The notes beneath the pieces were generated by a model, which had not been told where the DNA came from, did not search any database, and worked only from the letters and a program-made list of their open reading frames with translations. From Palsa-504 sp963769715 (GTDB lineage Bacteria > Actinomycetota > Actinomycetes > Streptosporangiales > Streptosporangiaceae): a stretch of DNA of 64,000 nucleotides. The position numbers were made by a program, and so were the translations under genes. Where the stretch lies: positions 48,429 through 112,428 of the forward strand of contig CAVYNE010000016.1 of assembly GCA_963769715.1 (NCBI GenBank), in the 5' to 3' direction. Shown here piece after piece: positions 8,838 to 17,384 of this stretch. How positions within the stretch are numbered: the first letter of the stretch is position 1; each line of letters starts with the position of its first letter.

Positions 8838-9515
8838 CATATGCCCGCATTCGTCCCGTAACCGGCGCGGCGTGTCACCGCGAACCCCGCACAGCAGCCC
8901 TCGCCGCCCGCAGCCACCCCGGGTCCGCCGCGTTCAGACGCCCGGCCGGCAACGCACCGTGACATCAGCCCGCAAATCCCACCGATCACCCTACGTAACA
9001 GTGATCGGCAAAGCCGCCCCGGGCAGGCCCGCGCCGGATCAGCAGGTCACGCGGCTCCAGCCCTAACCGAACGCCAGTGAGCCCGGCCCTACCTCAAGGA
9101 TCTGCCCATCCTCGCCGATTCCGGCTATGAAGGGGCCGGCGCGGGCGTGCACGTCCCGGTGAAAAGCCGGCCGGGGGAAAGGAACTCGACCCGGACACGA
9201 AAACCCGCAACGCGCTCCTGCGGTCCCTGCGCTACCAGGGCGAACGCGGCTTCGCCCTGATGTCCCAGCGGTGGCGGGCACTGCAGCGGGTCATGGTCAG
9301 CCCGACCACGATCGGCGACATCGCGAAATCAGTGCTCGTGCTCGTGCAATTCGAGCACAAGATGATCAGCTGAAAGTCGCTGTAGGGTCGGGGGCTGGCG
9401 CGGTGGCATTGTCCGGCGCCAGGTCCCGCAGCCACTTTTCCCCGGGTTTCCCCTGCGGGCCGCTTCACTGCGGTGACCATGACCGGGGTGCTCCGTTTCC
9501 AGCCCCCGCCACCTC

Positions 9516-9548
9516 GAACCGTGCATGCGGTTCTCCCGCACACGGCTC
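9516..9548 (-). ncRNA. group II intron A domain V
   Basis: The 33-base complement-strand segment opens GAGCCGTGTGCGGG and closes CCGCATGCACGGTTC, folding into the short hairpin that carries the catalytic triad and GNRA-like loop of domain V. It follows the RT stop directly, the usual place. Confidence 0.9.
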
Positions 9549-10965
9549 ACCGACGCCGTTCACCGCCGGCATTCGGCTTTTCCCGCCAGGGCTTCCCGGC
9601 CCTGGGTGCGACGACGATTCCATACAGGCTGATCAGGCCGAACTCATCCGGTGACAAGGCGACCAGCACCCGCCACCCGAAGCCGCGGCTGCGGCGGTGT
9701 TTCTTGCTGATGAACAGCGCGAGCCGCATCCGCGCGTACTGCCGGATCTTGCTGAAGCGCTGAGCGGAGTGCCCGTACCTGAAGTACGCCGCCCAGCCGC
9801 GCAGGAACCCGTTCAGGTCCTCCGCGATCAGCTCAGGCCACAGCAGCAGCCTGCGCCGCCCGGTCAGCTCCCTGATCCGGTCACGGGCATGCTGCATGGC
9901 CCTGTCCGAGGGCCAGCGGGCCAGGAACGTCACCGGTTTCTTCCCGTTCCGCCCCCGCGAGCGCACCAGCCGGTGGTGAAAGCCGAGGAAGTCGAACCCC
10001 TCGCCTCCCTCCTCCAAGTGCACGATGCGGGTCTTGGCCGCCTTCGGCTCCAGGCCGAGCCCGGCCAGCAGGCCCGTCAGGCGCTCCAGCGCCTGCTCGG
10101 CCTGGCTGCGGGACCAGCACATCACGACCAGATCATCAGCGAACCGGACCAGCACCCCATCGCCGTCATCCCATGCCCGGTCCAGCCGGTGCAGGTAGAC
10201 GTTGCACATGACGGGGCTGAAAACCCCGCCTTGCGGGGTCCCGGTGACCGGCCGCCGCACTTGCCCGTCCTCCATCACTCCCGCGCGCAGCATCGCGCGC
10301 AGCAGCTTCAAGACAGGCTGGTCGCAGACGCGTTCCTCCACCGCCTGCATCAACTTCTCGTGCGGAATCGCGGAAAAGCAGCTCGCGATGTCCGTCTCGA
10401 CTACCCACCGGCGACCCCGCGCGCACTCCTCAACGAGCACCTGCAGGGCATCGTGCGGCGACCGCTTCGGGCGGAACCCGAAACTGCACGGGGCGAAGTC
10501 CGCCTCGAAGACCGGCTCGAGCACGATCTTCACCGCGGCCTGCACGATCCGGTCACGAACCGGAGGAATCGACAACGGCCTCTGCTCGCCCGCAGGCGCG
10601 CCCGGCTTGGGAATATAGACCCGCCGGGCAGGCAGCGGCCGGTACCGGTGCTCCTCCAGCTCGCTAGCCAGCTCATCAAGCAGCCGGGTGACCCCGTACT
10701 CCTCGACGGCGGCCAGGGTGATCTTGTCGATGCCCGGCGCGCCGTTGTTCCGGCGCACCGCGGCCCACGCGCGCCACAGGACATCCCTGCGGCGGATCTT
10801 GTCATACAGCGCGTGGAATCTCCGCCCGGGATCGGCCTTGGCCGCCCGGTACAGCGCATGCTGCAAGGCACGGACCGGATCGGCCGGGACACCCCGGCCC
10901 GATCCCTGCGCGGCGGGACTAGCCTGACCGGCACTCACCGGGCCCCTCCTGACAACACTGCGCAC
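9547..10965 (-). CDS. ltrA: group II intron reverse transcriptase/maturase (intron A)
   Basis: A 472-aa intron-encoded protein. RT blocks are visible: RPLSIPPVRDRIVQ, FGFRPKRSPHDAL, VVETDIASCFSAIPH, GTPQGGVFSPVMCNVYLHRLD and the catalytic VRFADDLVVM. They are followed by a maturase X-type region with FLRGWAAYFRYGHS. No HNH endonuclease motif is present, so retrohoming would rely on nicked or single-stranded target DNA. The protein assists splicing of its own intron RNA and copies it into DNA. Its gene sits in domain IV, ending just before domain V. The frame is intact. Confidence 0.92.
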   Translation of the reverse strand: MRSVVRRGPVSAGQASPAAQGSGRGVPADPVRALQHALYRAAKADPGRRFHALYDKIRRRDVLWRAWAAVRRNNGAPGIDKITLAAVEEYGVTRLLDELASELEEHRYRPLPARRVYIPKPGAPAGEQRPLSIPPVRDRIVQAAVKIVLEPVFEADFAPCSFGFRPKRSPHDALQVLVEECARGRRWVVETDIASCFSAIPHEKLMQAVEERVCDQPVLKLLRAMLRAGVMEDGQVRRPVTGTPQGGVFSPVMCNVYLHRLDRAWDDGDGVLVRFADDLVVMCWSRSQAEQALERLTGLLAGLGLEPKAAKTRIVHLEEGGEGFDFLGFHHRLVRSRGRNGKKPVTFLARWPSDRAMQHARDRIRELTGRRRLLLWPELIAEDLNGFLRGWAAYFRYGHSAQRFSKIRQYARMRLALFISKKHRRSRGFGWRVLVALSPDEFGLISLYGIVVAPRAGKPWREKPNAGGERRR

Positions 10966-11539
10966 CGACGAAGCAGCGGCCCTTCCCTCCCCGCAGGTTG
11001 TGCTGTCCTGCGGCTCAACCGGTACTACGGCCGCCTCCGACGCCCACCCGGCCAGCGATCCACTTCCCGGGGTCTCCGGTTATAGGACGCCACGCTCCGG
11101 TGACATGATCCGCAGGTCACCGGGCCGGGGAGGGCCTCCCCAGTTCCCGCCGCCACCCTCGATACGTTCCGCGCCCCATACGCCGGGGAGTTCTTCACGG
11201 CTGCGCTTCCAGGCTCTTCGCCGCTTCCATGGCCTTCGCCCCGATTTCGAGAGGCTCGGCACTCCCTTGTCCCGCCCGAAGGCGGATGAGTAACGACGCC
11301 GCAGGCTTCGCGTCATGCTACGGACCGCATCGTCGCTCCCCCACAAGGGCTTCTGACGCTGGGCTCCGGCCCCGCCCGTTTCCAGGCGAGACCGCCAGCC
11401 TGCTACCGGGCCTCCTGGCAGCTACCCGGACCGGACTTCCACCGGCAGGCGACGACGAGCTTACGAACACGAAGAAACACCATGGCATTACGTCACGGTG
11501 TCACCTCCTGCTCTGCTGGGCGCACGAGAAAACCTCATT

Positions 11540-12686
11540 GCTGTCGGCTGCGGCGCTGGCTGGGGCCGGGGTGATGGCCTCAGTTGCGGTTCCGGCGTCG
11601 GCTGCGCCTGCCCGGCTGGTAACGGCCGCCCGGCCCGCCGCCACCCGGCCTGCGGCCTCGGTCCCGCCGGATCGCGCGTATCCGGTCCTGATCGACGGTT
11701 CCTCCGTCTCGGACCCGGGCACGGTGACCGATGTCGGGCCGACCTGGGAGGTCTCGCTCAAGCTCCCTGTCACGACGAATGGCCTGGGTGGGATCGCCAT
11801 CGCGCCGAACGGCAAGTACGCCTACGTGCTCGACGGCACCGCCGTCGAGGTGATCAGCGGGGTCAACACCGCGCACCCGAAGGTTGCCGCCAGCGTGAAG
11901 CCCGGCGGCACGCCGGACGACATCGTCCTCACGCCCAATGGCGCCGACGCGTACGTCTCCGTCTACGCCATCTCGGGGACCACGACGACGACCGCCCTCA
12001 AGGTGCTCAGCGGGGCCAGCACCGGGAAGCTGAAGCTGGCCGCGTCGCTGTCGTTCGGCACGGACTTCGCGGCCGTCAACGCGATCACGCCGGACGGGAA
12101 GTACGCCTACGCCACTGGCGGCACCACGCTATGGCCCAGCGTGCTGTGGCAGATAGACGGCATCGCGACGGGGCATCCCAAGGTCGTTTGGTCGTCCGTA
12201 CTGGGCGTGCGCGGCACTGCCTCGTGGGTGACGCCGAACGGGAAGTACCTCTACGTGACGACGGGTCCCCTCGCGTACGGCGAGGGCTACCTGTACAAGA
12301 CCGAGACCGCCAAGCCCGAGCGGGTCACGACGTTTCCGTTCCCGGCGGGGGCCACCATCCTGATCACGCCGAACGGTCACTGGGCCTACGCCAGTTACTG
12401 GTTCATCAACAGCAAGGACAAGACCACCTATGCCGTGCAGGTGATCAGCGGCGCGCAGACCGCTCCCAAGCTGGGCGCCAGGTTCCAGTTGGCCGACAAC
12501 GCGATGCCCGACGCGATCCAGCCGAATGGGAACTATGCCTACGGCATATCGTCCACCGGAAACGGCCTTACCAAGACCGGCGCGCTGGTCGTGTTCAGCG
12601 GTGCCTCAGCCGGGCACATCAAGGCCGCCGCGATCTGGAAGCTCCCCTACGCCCCGCAGTCGATCGCGGTCTCCCCGGTTCCCTAG
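11540..12686 (+). pseudogene. secreted YVTN-type beta-propeller protein, split at its signal peptide
   Basis: Together with 5931-5950 this encodes a 388-aa protein: a signal peptide ending near VAVPASAAP, then repeated blade motifs (ITPDGKYAYATGG, VTPNGKYLYVTTG, ITPNGHWAYASYW, IQPNGNYAYGISS) of the YVTN-type extracellular propeller. A role in binding at the cell surface is inferred from the fold. The present open frame runs upstream through the IS end and intron as far as 11229, so translation, if any, would start on foreign sequence and probably lack a working signal. Apart from the 5' insertion the coding part is undamaged. Confidence 0.85.
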
Positions 12687-13161
12687 CCGCTTGAGGTTCC
12701 ATGATCTCCAAAAGTTTGGTTTCGCGGAGGGCTATGCAGCGGCTGGGCCGGGCTGGATGCCCAGGTAGCTGAACAGGGTGGCCATGTCGGTTCGGAGGTG
12801 TTCGTAGTCCTGGTCGATGGGGGTCAGCCTGGCCGGGACGAGATGGCCAGGTGAGCGGTGGCCGGAAGACGCCGCCTGGGCGGCCTCGGCCTGCGGGCCG
12901 GGGTTACCTACCAGCTCAGCCGGGGTCTTGCGCGCGCACGTGGTGTATCCCGTCTTGGCGCATCTCACGGCGCTTGGAGCCGCCCGCCTCAGGCGGTAGA
13001 GATCACTGTTACGAACCCGGGGCTTGCTGCCGCCACCGGTGGGCTGGCAGGAGGAAGTCAGCCGGTCCCCCGGTGTGTATCAGATCAGCCTGCCGCTCCT
13101 CTGTGCAGGTAAGCAGCAAGGAGCGCTGCGGGTTCAAAGACTGAGAAAGATGGGGGAAACA
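12687..13161 (+). other. intergenic stretch with one doubtful short frame
   Basis: 475 bp. A complement-strand frame 12732-12968 (78 aa) ends ARLTPIDQDYEHLRTDMATLFSYLG, which reads like natural protein sequence and might be the tail of a decayed gene. No family is recognised. Nothing else is supported. Confidence 0.3.
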
Positions 13162-13542
13162 GTGGCTGCGAACAAGTTCGTGCTCAAGCATCACCAGGTC
13201 GAGGTGGATTACACCCTCGGCGCTACCCCGGGGATCCCGGTTCTGATCTACCGGGACGGCCCTTCCACCCCGAAGAGCTTCACCGCCTCTGAGATCACCA
13301 CGGACCAGACCGGGCTCGGGACACTTGTCTCTGTTGCCTTGGTGACGTCAATCGACACCGGCGGCGAAAGGTTCGGGTTCTTCCTCCCGCAACTCGACGT
13401 TCCGCGGGGGGAATCCGAGGAATTCCGCACGGTGGGCGTATACGAAAGGTTCGGCGGTCCTGACTCCATCCCGCACCGCGACCCGTCGTGGCGTTGTATC
13501 GAGCTAGACGGCACGGCGCAGACCGTGATCGTAGAGTTGTAG
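13162..13542 (+). CDS. hypothetical protein
   Basis: Starts at GTG 13162 with GGGGGAA five bases upstream; an ATG at 13150 is the alternative. The ~126-aa product has no signal peptide or membrane segment. It contains VEVDYTLGATPGIPVLIYRDG and ends CIELDGTAQTVIVEL, suggesting a small all-beta protein. I do not recognise the family. The good ribosome site, coding-type base use and natural composition support a real gene. Confidence 0.6.
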   Translation: MAANKFVLKHHQVEVDYTLGATPGIPVLIYRDGPSTPKSFTASEITTDQTGLGTLVSVALVTSIDTGGERFGFFLPQLDVPRGESEEFRTVGVYERFGGPDSIPHRDPSWRCIELDGTAQTVIVEL

Positions 13543-14046
13543 CCGCTGCTGCGGCGGATCGTAACCTGGCGCTGCGGATAAGAACGTCAGGCTGGTGAAG
13601 CGCCGCCCGGGTGCCCGGTAGATCGGCGTATCGACTCGGTGTACCTGATGACCAGCCTCGGACACGCGATGTCCGATATTGCGGACCGGGGCGGGGGACG
13701 CGGACCCGGTGCGACTGTGCCCCGGGTTCGCGTCCGACCGGACCATCGAGGGGATGACCGGTGACGATGCGCTGGCGTTCATCTACCGGGCTCTCATCGA
13801 GGCGGCTCGTAGGCGACATCGCTAAGGCACACCAGATGATCATCAGCGCGGCGCCGTAGGGATGTCGTGGGCGATCCAACACGATAGTTTTCGGGATCCT
13901 CGACCGACGCCGGTGGTGCCGTCAACGGTTTGAGATCCGGGACGAGGCCTGGTGAGAAGGACGGTCCGGCGGACGGCGAGCTGGAAGGGGCCGCCTTGGG
14001 TGCGGGGCTTTCGCCGGGCGTCTTGCAGGGTGGTGATAATCGAGGG
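13543..14046 (+). other. intergenic stretch, possible gene tail
   Basis: About 500 bp without a full gene. One short segment near 13715-13825 reads FASDRTIEGMTGDDALAFIYRAL on the plus strand and could be the end of a lost gene. No promoter or terminator was recognised. Confidence 0.3.
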
Positions 14047-16713
14047 GTGGAGGAGCTCCCCGCGGGGACGGTCACGATGCTCTTCAGTGACATCGAGGGG
14101 TCGACGGCGCTGCTGGGCCGTCTTGGCGACCGGTATGGCGAGGCGCTGTCGGCGCAGCGCGCTGTGCTGCGTACGGCGATCGGCGCTTTCCACGGCCATG
14201 AGATGGGAACCGAGGGCGACAGTTTCTTCGTGGTCTTCGAGTCCGCCGCCGATGCGGCGGGGTGCTGCGTGGCGGCGCAGCGGGCGCTGACGGGTCATGC
14301 CTGGCCCGGTGGTGTCGCGGTCCGGGTCCGGATGGGCCTGCATTCGGGGGAGCCTGCTCGGCACGAGGATGGGTATATCGGGCTGGATGTGCACCGGGCG
14401 GCGCGGATCGCGGCGGCCGCGCACGGCGGGCAGGTGGTGCTCTCGGAGGCGACACGGCACCTGGCGGAACCACGGCTGCCGGCCGGGGTGTCGGTGCGGG
14501 ATCTGGGCTGGCACCGGCTGAAGGACATCGAGGCTCCGGAGCGGATCTGCCAGCTGGTGGTCGCCGGGCTGCCGGATCGGTTCCCGCCGTTGAAGAGCCT
14601 GGGCGCCCAGACCAGCCTGCCGGTACCGCCGACGCCGTTGGTCGGCCGGGACGGTGATCTTGAGCAGGTCCGCGCTGCAGTCGCCCGGCCGGGGCTGCGG
14701 CTGGTGACGCTGACCGGTACCGGCGGTGTCGGCAAGACGCGGCTGGCGCTGGCCGCCGCCGGGTCGCTGGACCGGGCCTTCGAACACGGCGTCTACTTCG
14801 TCGCGCTGGCGGCCGTCCGCGATGCCGAGGTGATGTGGAAGGCCATTGCCGACGGCTTGGACGTCGCCGGTGACGGGCCCGCCGCCGGCGCGGTGACCGA
14901 GTACCTCGCTGATCGGCGGGCGCTGCTGGTGCTGGACAACCTGGAGCAGCTGGACGGGGCCGGCGCGGTGGTGGCCGAGCTGCTGGCGGCCGCGCCCGGC
15001 CTGGTGGTGCTGGCGACGTCACGGCGGCCACTGCACCTGCCGGGCGAGCAGGAGTGGCCGGTGCCGCCGCTGGGGCTGCCCGGTGAGGCGGGCGTGGCGG
15101 AGGTGGCGGCCTGCGGCGCGACGCGGCTGTTCGCCCAGCAGGCGGCCATGGTCCGGCCGGGCTTCGCCCTCACGGCGGGCAATGCCGCGGAGGTGGCGGC
15201 CATCTGCCGGCGGCTGGACGGGTTGCCGCTGGCCATCGAGCTGGCCGCCTCCCGGGTCAAACTGCTGGCCCCGCGGGCCCTGCTGGCCCGGCTCGGGGAC
15301 AGCCTTGGCCTGGCCGCGGGCGACGCCAGACGCCCGTCCCGGCAGCAGACCCTGCGGGGCACCATCGCCTGGAGCTATGACCTGCTGGCCCCCGGCCCTG
15401 CCGGAGTGTTCCGGCGGATGGGCGTGTTTGCCGGGGGCTGTGACCTGGACGCGCTGGCGGCAGTTGCCCTGGCAGATCACAGTCCAGGAGCCGTGGCCGA
15501 CCCGCTGGAGCTGGCCGCCGGGCTGCTGGACGTCAGCCTGATCACGGTGACCGAGGGCGCCGACGGCGAACCCCGGGTGAGCATGCTCGAGACGATCCGC
15601 CAGTACGCCCTGGAGCAGCTCCGGCGGGCCGGTGAGCTGGACGGGATCCGACGCCGGCACGCCGAGCATTACACGGTCTCCGCAGAGCGAGCCGAGGAGC
15701 AGCTGGGCGGCCCAGAGCATCTGACGGCGCTGGACCTGCTGGAGGCCGAGCATGACAACCTGCGCGCCGCCCTGGCCTGGTCGCTGGAAATACCCGCCGC
15801 AGAGCTCGCCGGGGACGGCGAACGGGCGGCGATCGGCCTGCGGCTGGTCCAGGCAATGACCACGCTCTGGTACCACCACGGCCATGCCGCTGAAGGGCGG
15901 CGGTGGCTGCAGCGGGCCATCGACGCGACGGCCGAGGATGCCGCAGCACCGCTGGCCCGCCTAGAGCACTGGCTGGGCGTATTGCTGCAGCAGCAAGGCG
16001 AGCTCGACGGGTCTGTCCGGGCGCTCGAGCACAGCCTGGCCATCTGGCGCGAGCTTGGCGACCGGGAGCAACAGGCCAGGGAGCTGAACAGCCTTGGCGC
16101 CACCCATCGCTTCCTGGGCCACCTGGACACCGCGCGGACCTTGCTTGAAGAAAGCGCTGAGATCTCCCGCGAGATCGGCAGCGATACCCGGCTTGCCACG
16201 GCCCTGACCAACCTGGGCCAGGTGGAAAGCGCCGCGGGAGACCTCGACCGCGCCAGCCAGGCGCTGCAGGAGGCGCTCGAGCTTGACGATAACCACGGGG
16301 ACGTGTTCGGCGTGGCCCTCGATCGGCAATCGCTGGCGCTGGTCAGCCTCCGCGCAGGCCGTGCGGAACAGGCGCGCGGCCTGCTGTCCAGCAGCTTTGA
16401 CTACGTGGTCAGCTCCGGGGATATCGAGTTGCTTGCCAATGTCCTGGAGCTGTCCGCCTGCATCACCGCGGACCTTGGAGATCATCGGCGGGCGGCTCGC
16501 CTCGCTGGCGCCGCGGACGCCATCCGGCAGAAGGCAGGCATGCCGATATCACAAGCCGAGGCCGCCGTGCTCGAGCGGTTCCTGGCCCCGGCCCGCGCCA
16601 CCGTCACTCCACAGGCCTGGGAGACCGAGCTGGCCGCAGGATGCTCTCTCACCCGGCAGCAAGCGGTCGCGCTCCTGCTCTCACCAGGCCCGGCACATGA
16701 CATGCCCACCTGA
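14047..16713 (+). CDS. cyclase-domain / NB-ARC ATPase / TPR regulator
   Basis: 888 aa from GTG 14047, chosen because family members begin at the equivalent of VEELPAGTVTMLFSDIEGST; an in-frame start at 13930 is possible. Order of parts: class III nucleotidyl cyclase homology domain (~1-175, metal Asp in FSDIEGST, second Asp in GTEGDSFFVVF, GYIGLDVHRAARIA), NB-ARC-type ATPase (P-loop TGTGGVGKTR near residue 225, LLVLDNLEQLDG, GLPLAIELAASR), then a winged-helix and TPR region to the end. The usual catalytic Asn of active cyclases is replaced (DVHRAAR), so cyclase activity is doubtful. Probably a cytoplasmic signalling protein; the ligand is unknown. Confidence 0.87.
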   Translation: MEELPAGTVTMLFSDIEGSTALLGRLGDRYGEALSAQRAVLRTAIGAFHGHEMGTEGDSFFVVFESAADAAGCCVAAQRALTGHAWPGGVAVRVRMGLHSGEPARHEDGYIGLDVHRAARIAAAAHGGQVVLSEATRHLAEPRLPAGVSVRDLGWHRLKDIEAPERICQLVVAGLPDRFPPLKSLGAQTSLPVPPTPLVGRDGDLEQVRAAVARPGLRLVTLTGTGGVGKTRLALAAAGSLDRAFEHGVYFVALAAVRDAEVMWKAIADGLDVAGDGPAAGAVTEYLADRRALLVLDNLEQLDGAGAVVAELLAAAPGLVVLATSRRPLHLPGEQEWPVPPLGLPGEAGVAEVAACGATRLFAQQAAMVRPGFALTAGNAAEVAAICRRLDGLPLAIELAASRVKLLAPRALLARLGDSLGLAAGDARRPSRQQTLRGTIAWSYDLLAPGPAGVFRRMGVFAGGCDLDALAAVALADHSPGAVADPLELAAGLLDVSLITVTEGADGEPRVSMLETIRQYALEQLRRAGELDGIRRRHAEHYTVSAERAEEQLGGPEHLTALDLLEAEHDNLRAALAWSLEIPAAELAGDGERAAIGLRLVQAMTTLWYHHGHAAEGRRWLQRAIDATAEDAAAPLARLEHWLGVLLQQQGELDGSVRALEHSLAIWRELGDREQQARELNSLGATHRFLGHLDTARTLLEESAEISREIGSDTRLATALTNLGQVESAAGDLDRASQALQEALELDDNHGDVFGVALDRQSLALVSLRAGRAEQARGLLSSSFDYVVSSGDIELLANVLELSACITADLGDHRRAARLAGAADAIRQKAGMPISQAEAAVLERFLAPARATVTPQAWETELAAGCSLTRQQAVALLLSPGPAHDMPT

Positions 16714-17384
16714 CACAACAAGCGGCAGGAGATGGCTATCGGCCGGCCAGCGCGGTCAGGACACCAGGCTCAACCGGGAACTTCAGGCCCAGCAGCCGCC
16801 ACGATACACGGGGGCTTCCGGCCTACGTTCTGCCGCTCATTGTCCCGTCCGCGGTAACGAGCCAGGCTGCCGGGAGCGCCCCGGCCAGGCGACAGCAGAA
16901 AAGCTTGGCCTGATCCCGCTGAGACCGGTGGACCATCGGCTACACGCATGGCAACCACCCAGATACCTGTCGCGTTTTCGCTCACCTGGGAGAATGGGTC
17001 TCTTGACTGGAAGTTCCCTGAAGGCATCCCGACAGTGTGCTTTATCACCGCTGACCACCAGCCGAAGCCCTGACGGCCCGGGCTGACCGCGAGCGCTTTA
17101 CGCTTCGGCCCGTACCGAATCAGGCGAGTGCGCTCCGCTAAGGTCGAGGACCAATCGCACGACATGTGCAGAAACGTCAGGTTACGGTGTTCTCTCCCTG
17201 CCGAGTATGCGCGAGAGGAATACCAGGCGCGCGCATTGCTTAAGATGCACATAGCGGCCAATTCTGTGTCCGGCAGCCTCAGTGCACGGCGACCGCAGCC
17301 GCGCCCGCCGCGATGACCCTGTTTCGCAGAAGGACGACCGGCCGGGCTGCCTGGCCTGCTGCGCCGGCGGGTTAGGGTTGCCTG
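16714..17384 (+). other. intergenic stretch between the two cyclase regulators
   Basis: 671 bp. A 163-aa complement frame (16770-17261) exists, but its composition is not convincing and no motif is recognised. Part of this space presumably holds the promoter of the second cyclase gene, but no hexamers stand out. Confidence 0.35.

Larger units (their letters stand above)
6641..9079 (-). mobile_element. IS4-family insertion sequence, copy 1 (complete)
   Basis: The ends are CACTGGCGTTCGGTTAGG at 6641 and its inverted copy finishing at 9079. The 10-bp AGCCCGGCCC stands on both sides (6631-6640 and 9080-9089), a target duplication within the 9-13 bp range of the IS4 family. The length is 2439 bp. 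It lies inside the IS5-family transposase gene in opposite orientation. A second copy at 50093-52524 differs by only a handful of substitutions, so this IS has moved recently. All parts needed for transposition are visible: both ends and a full transposase gene. Confidence 0.93.
6101..9373 (+). pseudogene. IS5-family DDE transposase, split by IS4 element and frameshifted
   Basis: The gene reads 6101-6640 and then 9090-9373. Part one (180 codons) has the N-terminal HTH region (IRRLGQGFGISQATAYRYKDE) and the first catalytic Asp in YLILDGTLIS. Part two continues with ILADSGYEG (second Asp) and ends with QGERGFALM (probable catalytic Glu) to the TGA at 9371. A further -1 shift is needed at the A-run 9162-9165: frame zero gives VKSRPGE, the -1 frame gives VKKPAGKELD as in relatives. 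A programmed slip is possible but a lost A is simpler. The intact protein would be about 275 aa. It cannot be functional with the 2.4-kb insertion. Confidence 0.85.
9382..11525 (-). mobile_element. group II intron A, inserted in the IS5-family terminal repeat
   Basis: On the complement strand the intron starts GTGCGCCCAGCAG at 11525 (consensus GUGYG) and ends CCCCCGACCCTAC at 9382 (terminal AY). Domain V is at 9516-9548, and domain VI pairs GCGGGGGCTGG with CCAGCCCCCG just before the end. Length 2144 nt. Removing it joins GAGGTTTTCTC to AGCGACTTTC, recreating the 14-base terminal repeat of the IS5-family element, so both boundaries are exact. It lies antisense to the IS transposase and to the propeller gene, so splicing could rescue neither of those transcripts. 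Confidence 0.88.
5951..11536 (+). mobile_element. IS5-family (ISL2-like) element carrying two nested insertions
   Basis: The terminal inverted repeat GAGGTTTTCTCAGC begins at 5951 and reads inward on the complement from 11536, where it is split after its 11th base by the group II intron. Flanking ATT at 5948-5950 and 11537-11539 is a 3-bp target duplication of the ANT type known for the ISL2 subgroup. Without the IS4 element (6641-9079 plus one TSD copy) and the intron (9382-11525) the element is 993 bp, normal for ISL2-like elements. It carries one transposase gene, now broken. Order of events: IS5 element first, IS4 element and intron later. Confidence 0.85.

Noticed and set aside
9697..11085. 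462-aa plus-strand frame opposite the intron A reverse transcriptase
   Set aside because: Shadow of the RT gene; Arg/Pro/His-rich without recognisable domains.
11229..11539. N-terminal extension of the propeller frame back to 11229
   Set aside because: This part is intron A and IS sequence read on the wrong strand; the true 5' end is at 5931, as shown by the restored signal peptide.
16770..17261. 163-aa minus-strand frame between the two cyclase genes
   Set aside because: No motif, unusual composition and no ribosome site; left as intergenic.
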